This document shows, one piece after another, positions 59,765 through 64,000 of a DNA stretch of 64,000 bases. Below the pieces are notes generated by a model. The model did no database searches and was not told the origin of the DNA. It saw only the letters and a program-made list of their open reading frames with translations. The stretch is from positions 1 through 64,000 of the forward strand of contig CADEEH010000004.1 of the NCBI GenBank assembly GCA_902826305.1. Direction: 5' to 3'. Position numbers and translations under genes: made by a program. The stretch comes from an uncultured Burkholderiales bacterium (lineage in GTDB: Bacteria; Pseudomonadota; Gammaproteobacteria; Burkholderiales; Burkholderiaceae_E). Within the stretch, counting starts at the first letter, position 1, and the number at the start of each line of letters is the position of its first letter.

Positions 59765-60586
59765 TCACACGATCCTGATCGACATCGACGGCAGCCCGAC
59801 GATGTTGCACACCACCACGTCCCCGACCACGACCGGGCCCACGTTCTCGGGGGTGCCGGAATAGATGATGTCGCCGGGATACAGCTCGAAGGCCTGGGAG
59901 AGGTTCGCGATCTGTTCCGCCACCGACCAGATCATCATGCTCAGATCGGCGCGCTGTTTCGTCGTTCCGTTGACGGACAACGAGATCTCGCCCTTCTGGT
60001 AGTGCCCGCCGCTGAGGCTCGCCACCGGATGCAACGGACCGATCGGCGCGGATCGGTCGAAGCTCTTGCCGATCTCCCAGGGCTTCTTCTGATCACCCAT
60101 CGCGCGCTGCAAGTCGCGGCGGGTCATGTCCAGCCCGACCGCGTACCCGTAGACCAATCCGAGGGCGTCCGCGGCCGGGATGTTCCTGCCGCCCTTGTGG
60201 AGCGCGGCGACGAGTTCCACTTCGTAGTGATAGTTCTTGGTCAGGGGCGGATAGGTGTGATCGGCGATCGTCCCGGGTGCCACGTACTGGATGGCGTCGG
60301 TCGGCTTCTGGAAGAAGAACGGGGGCTCGCGGTCCGGGTTGGATCCCATCTCGATCGCATGGGCCCGGTAGTTGCGGCCGATGCAGTAGATGCGACGAAC
60401 CGGAAACACCAGCTCGCTGTTGGCGACCGGGATGAATGTCTGCTGGACTTGCAGCACACTCTTCTGGCGCGAATCGGGCAGCCTCGACGTGCTGCCGCAG
60501 CCGGAAAGCGCGGCTGCCGCCGCGGTGACGCCGCCTGCTTTCAACAGCGCCGTGCGACGCGTCGCCTTGGTCGTCTCGATGGCCAT
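59765..60586 (-). CDS. exported fumarylacetoacetate-hydrolase-family lipoprotein
   Basis: The protein is 273 residues. The ATG at 60586 follows a GGAGG site. TRRTALLKAGGVTAAAAALS then GC is a twin-arginine signal combined with a lipobox. The body is FAH-family: IGRNYRAHAIEMG, FFFQKPTDAI, YHYEVELVA (metal-binding Glu pair), GLDMTRRDLQ (Asp), and PGDIIYSGTPENVGP near the end. FAH enzymes hydrolyse or decarboxylate acylpyruvate-type compounds and are usually cytosolic; an exported, lipid-anchored form is unusual. Its neighbours suggest an aromatic or keto-acid breakdown route. Confidence 0.9.
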   Translation of the reverse strand: MAIETTKATRRTALLKAGGVTAAAAALSGCGSTSRLPDSRQKSVLQVQQTFIPVANSELVFPVRRIYCIGRNYRAHAIEMGSNPDREPPFFFQKPTDAIQYVAPGTIADHTYPPLTKNYHYEVELVAALHKGGRNIPAADALGLVYGYAVGLDMTRRDLQRAMGDQKKPWEIGKSFDRSAPIGPLHPVASLSGGHYQKGEISLSVNGTTKQRADLSMMIWSVAEQIANLSQAFELYPGDIIYSGTPENVGPVVVGDVVVCNIVGLPSMSIRIV

Positions 60587-60639
60587 GTGATCCTCCAAAG
60601 TGTGGCCGACATCACGATGCCGCGATGTCGCTCGCACGT

Positions 60640-61473
60640 TCAGGCCCCGGGTGCCGCGCCCGAGATGAATCCTTCGATTGCCGCGAGGAAACGATCCGGT
60701 GCCTGCAGCTGCGGCACATGAGCCAGGCCAGGCAGGATCTGCAATGTGGCCGCGGGCAATCCGGCCGCCAGTTCGACCGACATCGGTGATGGCGTGGCCT
60801 CGTCCATCTCACCCACCAGGACCAGCGCCGGCAAGGTCATGCCGCGCAGTTGCGGGCGCAGGTCCAGCGTGGCCAGCGAGGCGGCCGCGGCATGGAACGT
60901 CGTCGTCGACAGGCCCAGGAATCGCTGGCGGCGCTCGGCGACGAGTTCGGGGTGTTCGGCCTGGTATTCCGGCGCGAACAGGCGCCGCATGGCCACGTCG
61001 GCGATCGCCGACAGCCCGCCCTTCTCGACCGCGGCGGACATGCCGCGAAAGGCGGCGCGACCCGGTTCGCTGAAGGCGGCGCCGCAGTCGGCCAGGACCA
61101 CACGTTCGGCCAGGTCCGGGTGACGCAGCACGGTGTTCAACGCGACGAAGCCGCCATATCCATTGCCGAGCAGGATCGGTTTGTCGGTGAGCGCCAGTGC
61201 GCGAATGCCGGCGGCCACGCGATCGGCCACCGCGTCCAGGCCGCCGTCGACGAAGTCCGATTCACCGAAGCCCGGCAGGTCCAGCAGATAAACCCTGTGC
61301 GTCCGCGCCAGCATCGGCGCCACCCGGTCGAAACTGCTGCGGTCGGCCAACAGCGAATGCAGCAGCATCAGCGGGCGGCCGGTGCCGCCGACCTGAAGGC
61401 TCAGCCGGGAGCCACCGAGCTGCACGGTCATCGGCGTGAATTCGGTCGGGGTCGTTGGAGCGGAGGCGGGCAT
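60640..61473 (-). CDS. alpha/beta hydrolase lacking the nucleophile serine
   Basis: The protein is 277 residues, similar to 3-oxoadipate enol-lactonase and meta-cleavage hydrolases. LLHSLLADRSSF, RVYLLDLPGFGESD (oxyanion and core), GEMDEATP (acid) and LAHVPQLQAP (His) are in place. The nucleophile elbow, normally GxSxG, reads LLGNGYGGF, so glycine replaces serine. Either the protein is catalytically dead, binds ligand, or works differently. It lies between the FAH-like and dehydrogenase genes on the same strand. Confidence 0.85.
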   Translation of the reverse strand: MPASAPTTPTEFTPMTVQLGGSRLSLQVGGTGRPLMLLHSLLADRSSFDRVAPMLARTHRVYLLDLPGFGESDFVDGGLDAVADRVAAGIRALALTDKPILLGNGYGGFVALNTVLRHPDLAERVVLADCGAAFSEPGRAAFRGMSAAVEKGGLSAIADVAMRRLFAPEYQAEHPELVAERRQRFLGLSTTTFHAAAASLATLDLRPQLRGMTLPALVLVGEMDEATPSPMSVELAAGLPAATLQILPGLAHVPQLQAPDRFLAAIEGFISGAAPGA

Positions 61474-61518
61474 CGGGGATCCGGGTCGGTGACAGGGTTT
61501 GGTGGGCGCCGTGCCGGC

Positions 61519-63033
61519 TCAGTTCAGCCGCGGCTGGCTGGCGGTGTTCTGGTACCAGTCGAACGGCGCATCGTCCAGGCGCACCATCACGCTCTTGGTC
61601 TCGAAGTGCTGGTCGAACGACTCGGTGCCGCACTCGCGGCCGATGCCCGAATCCTTGATGCCGCCCCACGGCGACGCCGGGTCGAGCCGGTGATGGTCGT
61701 TGATCCAGACGATGCCGCACTTGAGCCTGGCGGCCACCCGGTGCGCACGCGTGATGTCGCGGGTGCGGATGGCACCGGCCAGGCCGAACGGTGAATCGTT
61801 GGCGAGGGCCAGGCCTTCGGCTTCGCTGCCGAACCGGCTCACCGACACGAAGGGGCCGAACACCTCCTCCTGGAAGATGCGCATGCGGGGCGTCACGTCG
61901 GCGAACACCGTGGGTTCGACGAAGAAGCCGTTGGCCAGGGCCGGATCACTGGGCACGCGGCCGCCTGCCACCAGCCGCGCCTTGTCTTCCTGCAGGCCGA
62001 TCTGGATGTATTTCAGCACGCGCTGCTGCTGGCGTGCCGAGACGACCGGACCCAGCTGCACGCTGGGATCGCTGGGATTGCCGATGCGGATCGTGCGGGC
62101 CTTGGCGGCCAGTCGCGCGACGAATTCGTCGTAGATCTTGTCCTGCACGATCTGCCGGCTGCCGCAGATGCAGGTCTGCCCGGCCCCGATGAAGGCACCG
62201 AAGGCCGCGTAGTTGACCGCCTGCTCGACGTCGAAGTCGTCGAAGACGAGCACCGGGGTCTTGCCGCCGAGCTCCAGCGTCTGGTGCGCGAAGTTCGCAG
62301 CGGCCAGCGCACCGGTGATCCGGCCGGCTTCGGTGCCGCCGGTCAACACCCACTTCGCCAGCCCCGGATGTTCCGCCAGCGCCTTGCCGGTGGTCGGCCC
62401 GAGGCCGGTCAGGACGTTGAAGACCCCGGGCGGCAGCCCCGCTTCGACGAACAGCTCGGCCAGCCGCAGGGTGGTCAGCGGCGTGTACTCCGACGGCTTG
62501 ACCACCGTGGTGCAGCCCGAGGCCAGGGTCGGCGCCAGGCTCTTGCACATGATCATCAGCGGATGGTTGAAGGGCGTCGAATTGCCCACGACACCGATCG
62601 GTGTGCGCACCGTGTAGTTCAGGTAGTTGCCATCGACCGGGATCACCGCGTCGCGCCGGGCGATCGCCAGGCCCGCGTTGTAGCGGAAGAAATCGGGCAG
62701 GCGCGAGACCTGGGCCCGCGTCTCGTTGAGCGAGCGGCCGTTGTTGATGGTCTCGAGCACGTACATCTCCTCGAGGTGCGCCTCGAAGACATCGGCGAGC
62801 TTGTTGATCAGCTTGGCACGGGTGCGGTTGGACATGCCCGCCCATTCCGCGGATTCGAATGCCGCGGCCGAGCTTCGCACCGCCCGGTCGACGTCGGCCT
62901 CGCCGGCATGCGAGATCTGCGCGATCAGCTCGCCGGTGGCAGGGTTCAGCACGTCCAGCAGGTCGGGACGGCCGGCAGGCACTTCGCGGCCGTCGATGAA
63001 CAGACCGTGGACACGGGGTGTCGATGGGGGCAT
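61519..63033 (-). CDS. NAD(P)-dependent aldehyde dehydrogenase
   Basis: The protein is 504 residues, the usual ALDH length. ATG 63033 was chosen because the upstream 41 codons are not protein-like. Visible motifs are the fingerprint [38 protein letters not shown], the [14 protein letters not shown] loop, catalytic Glu in LELGGKTP, catalytic Cys in [10 protein letters not shown], and [10 protein letters not shown]. It probably oxidises an aldehyde intermediate of the same pathway as the neighbouring hydrolases. Substrate unknown; the overall sequence is close to betaine/benzaldehyde-type ALDHs. Confidence 0.95.
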   Translation of the reverse strand: MPPSTPRVHGLFIDGREVPAGRPDLLDVLNPATGELIAQISHAGEADVDRAVRSSAAAFESAEWAGMSNRTRAKLINKLADVFEAHLEEMYVLETINNGRSLNETRAQVSRLPDFFRYNAGLAIARRDAVIPVDGNYLNYTVRTPIGVVGNSTPFNHPLMIMCKSLAPTLASGCTTVVKPSEYTPLTTLRLAELFVEAGLPPGVFNVLTGLGPTTGKALAEHPGLAKWVLTGGTEAGRITGALAAANFAHQTLELGGKTPVLVFDDFDVEQAVNYAAFGAFIGAGQTCICGSRQIVQDKIYDEFVARLAAKARTIRIGNPSDPSVQLGPVVSARQQQRVLKYIQIGLQEDKARLVAGGRVPSDPALANGFFVEPTVFADVTPRMRIFQEEVFGPFVSVSRFGSEAEGLALANDSPFGLAGAIRTRDITRAHRVAARLKCGIVWINDHHRLDPASPWGGIKDSGIGRECGTESFDQHFETKSVMVRLDDAPFDWYQNTASQPRLN

Positions 63034-63070
63034 GGAAGATCCTGGTTGAAGCGGTTCGGTCTGAAGCAGT

Positions 63071-63763
63071 TCAGTCCGCGATGACGACACGGGACATGGC
63101 CCGCAGCACACGCTTGCCGGCCTCGCCGACATGCCGCGAGGCCAGGCGCTGCGCACGGGCGGCCTGGCGGGCCTGGAGGGCGTCGATGATCGCGACGTGT
63201 TCGTCCACCAGCGACTGGGGATCGCCCTTCTTCAGGCTGCTGACGCTGAGCTGCACCGCACGCTCCATCTGGTCGATCAGGTCGATCACCTGGTCACGCA
63301 TGCGTGCGTTGCCGGAGATGCGTGCCAGCGTGCGATGGAACTCGCGGTTGTAAGCGACGAAGCCCCCGGGCCAGTCGGCCGGGGCGAAGCGGCGGAAGGG
63401 GTCGAGCGTTTCGAGTTGAGCGTCGCTTGCCCGCCGCACGATCCGCTCCATGCAGGCCTGCTCCAGCGCATCACGCAGGTGGAACATGTCCTGCACGTCG
63501 GCCAGCGAAACCGGCGCCACGCGATAACCCTGGCGCGGCAGCGTGATCACGAGCCGTTCGCGCTCCAGGCGCATCAGGGCGTCGCGGACGGGAGACTTGC
63601 TGACACCAAAACGCAGCGCCAGTTCGTTCTCGCGGATCTCGGTGCCGGGGGGCAGCGTGCAACTGATCATCTCGGCGCGCAACTGGTCGTAGACCTTCTC
63701 GCGCAGCAGCCGCCCGTCGCCCGCGGCGGCGCCGGCGGTGTCGATGAGTTGCGCCTGCTCCAT
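63071..63763 (-). CDS. GntR-family regulator, FCD (FadR-like) subgroup
   Basis: The protein is 230 residues. An N-terminal winged helix (VYDQLRAEMISCTLPPGTEI and RFGVSKSPVRDALMRLERE) is followed by an all-helical FCD ligand-binding domain. Its metal-ligand-type residues appear in FHLRDALEQ and AYNREFHRTLARISGN. It is the first gene of the minus-strand cluster and faces the truncated gene at the window end. Two TGATACATCA sites upstream suggest that it represses both directions, including itself, until a pathway carboxylate binds. Confidence 0.93.
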   Translation of the reverse strand: MEQAQLIDTAGAAAGDGRLLREKVYDQLRAEMISCTLPPGTEIRENELALRFGVSKSPVRDALMRLERERLVITLPRQGYRVAPVSLADVQDMFHLRDALEQACMERIVRRASDAQLETLDPFRRFAPADWPGGFVAYNREFHRTLARISGNARMRDQVIDLIDQMERAVQLSVSSLKKGDPQSLVDEHVAIIDALQARQAARAQRLASRHVGEAGKRVLRAMSRVVIAD

Positions 63764-63798
63764 GCGTAAAGAATATCACCATGCCAGGGACATTCCAA

Positions 63799-63816
63799 CT
63801 CGTGATACATCACGAG
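63799..63816. promoter_or_regulatory. palindromic operator proximal to gntR
   Basis: CTCGTGATACATCACGAG is an 8-bp perfect inverted repeat around AC, centred about 44 bp before the gntR start. The core TGATACATCA recurs at 63915. Such palindromes fit dimeric FCD regulators. Confidence 0.6.
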
Positions 63817-63914
63817 CCAGCGGGTCGGGCTCCGATTCCGCTGCATCTCCCCAATGATGATGCAGTGCGGCGCAGGCGATTGACGATGCAATCGCTTTGA
63901 CCCTGACGATTCTT

Positions 63915-63924
63915 TGATACATCA
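63915..63924. promoter_or_regulatory. second TGATACATCA operator before the divergent gene
   Basis: This is the same 10-bp core as at 63799-63816, within TTTGATACATCATG, 30 bp upstream of the start at 63955. The repeat of an identical core in this short gap supports regulator binding on both sides. Confidence 0.55.
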
Positions 63925-63954
63925 TGAACGCCTCATTCCTGGTCAGAGGCCCGC

Positions 63955-64000
63955 ATGCAAACCCGTCGCACGAACATCGTCGCCACCCTGGCCGCCCTGG
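63955..64000 (+). CDS. start of an exported protein, cut by the window end
   Basis: Only MQTRRTNIVATLAAL is visible, a basic start followed by a hydrophobic stretch like a signal peptide. An AGAGG site lies upstream. A tripartite-tricarboxylate (Bug-type) or other periplasmic binding protein would suit the catabolic neighbours, but nothing in the visible codons proves it. Confidence 0.5.
   Translation, partial: MQTRRTNIVATLAAL

Overview
The window looks like chromosomal DNA of a GC-rich betaproteobacterium, probably of the order Burkholderiales. The evidence is the end of a standard F1Fo ATP synthase operon (atpA end, atpG, atpD, atpC) followed by hemE, priA, a Rep/UvrD helicase and a cytochrome c5-like protein, an order I know from betaproteobacteria. 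Lipoproteins with a run of glycines directly after the lipobox cysteine (CGGGGG), typical of this group, support it. No 16S rRNA gene is present, so this is an inference.

Layout. (1) 1-14270: core genes: ATP synthase, two poly-Gly lipoproteins, a Rossmann-fold protein, a DUF599 membrane protein, hemE, priA, rep and a di-haem cytochrome. A DnaA-box-like cluster lies between hemE and priA. (2) 14395-14470: tRNA-Arg(CCG), followed at once by four GTGGCCC repeats spaced exactly 11 bp, which looks like the attachment end of an integrated element. (3) 15159-25435: an operon of SNF2-type helicase, DUF4391 protein, type III-like DNA methyltransferase (Mod), Fic protein and Res-type helicase/nuclease, with two perfect hairpins between cistrons. 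(4) 25.5-37.9 kb: a lower-GC patchwork of relics (rearranged genes, IS3 and IS256 pieces, excisionase and integrase fragments). It contains two predicted nuclease-like genes and, at 28924-31898, an intact, tightly overlapping four-gene operon. That operon encodes a small Met-Gly-starting Gly/Ser-rich protein, a PfkB kinase fused to a nucleoside 2-deoxyribosyltransferase, a QueC paralogue and a HhH-GPD DNA-glycosylase-like protein. This is my best candidate for an undescribed system. (5) 37.9-53.4 kb: secreted or lipid-anchored proteins, hydrolases, a Tat-exported acetamidase/formamidase, a 1741-residue protein with internal repeats, and a polytopic TMTC-like protein with two following genes. 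(6) 53.9-59.7 kb: a pair encoding a large beta-propeller/M6-like metalloprotease and a secreted di-haem protein fused to a von Willebrand D domain. (7) 59.8-64 kb: a catabolic cluster (exported fumarylacetoacetase-family protein, alpha/beta hydrolase lacking its serine, aldehyde dehydrogenase, GntR/FCD regulator) facing a truncated gene. Two copies of TGATACATCA in the divergent promoter region are probable operators.

How the parts fit: the tRNA, arm-like repeats, restriction-modification operon, QueC cassette and broken integrase together suggest a decayed genomic island that still carries defence-type cargo. Function assignments come from motifs read by eye; no database search was run.
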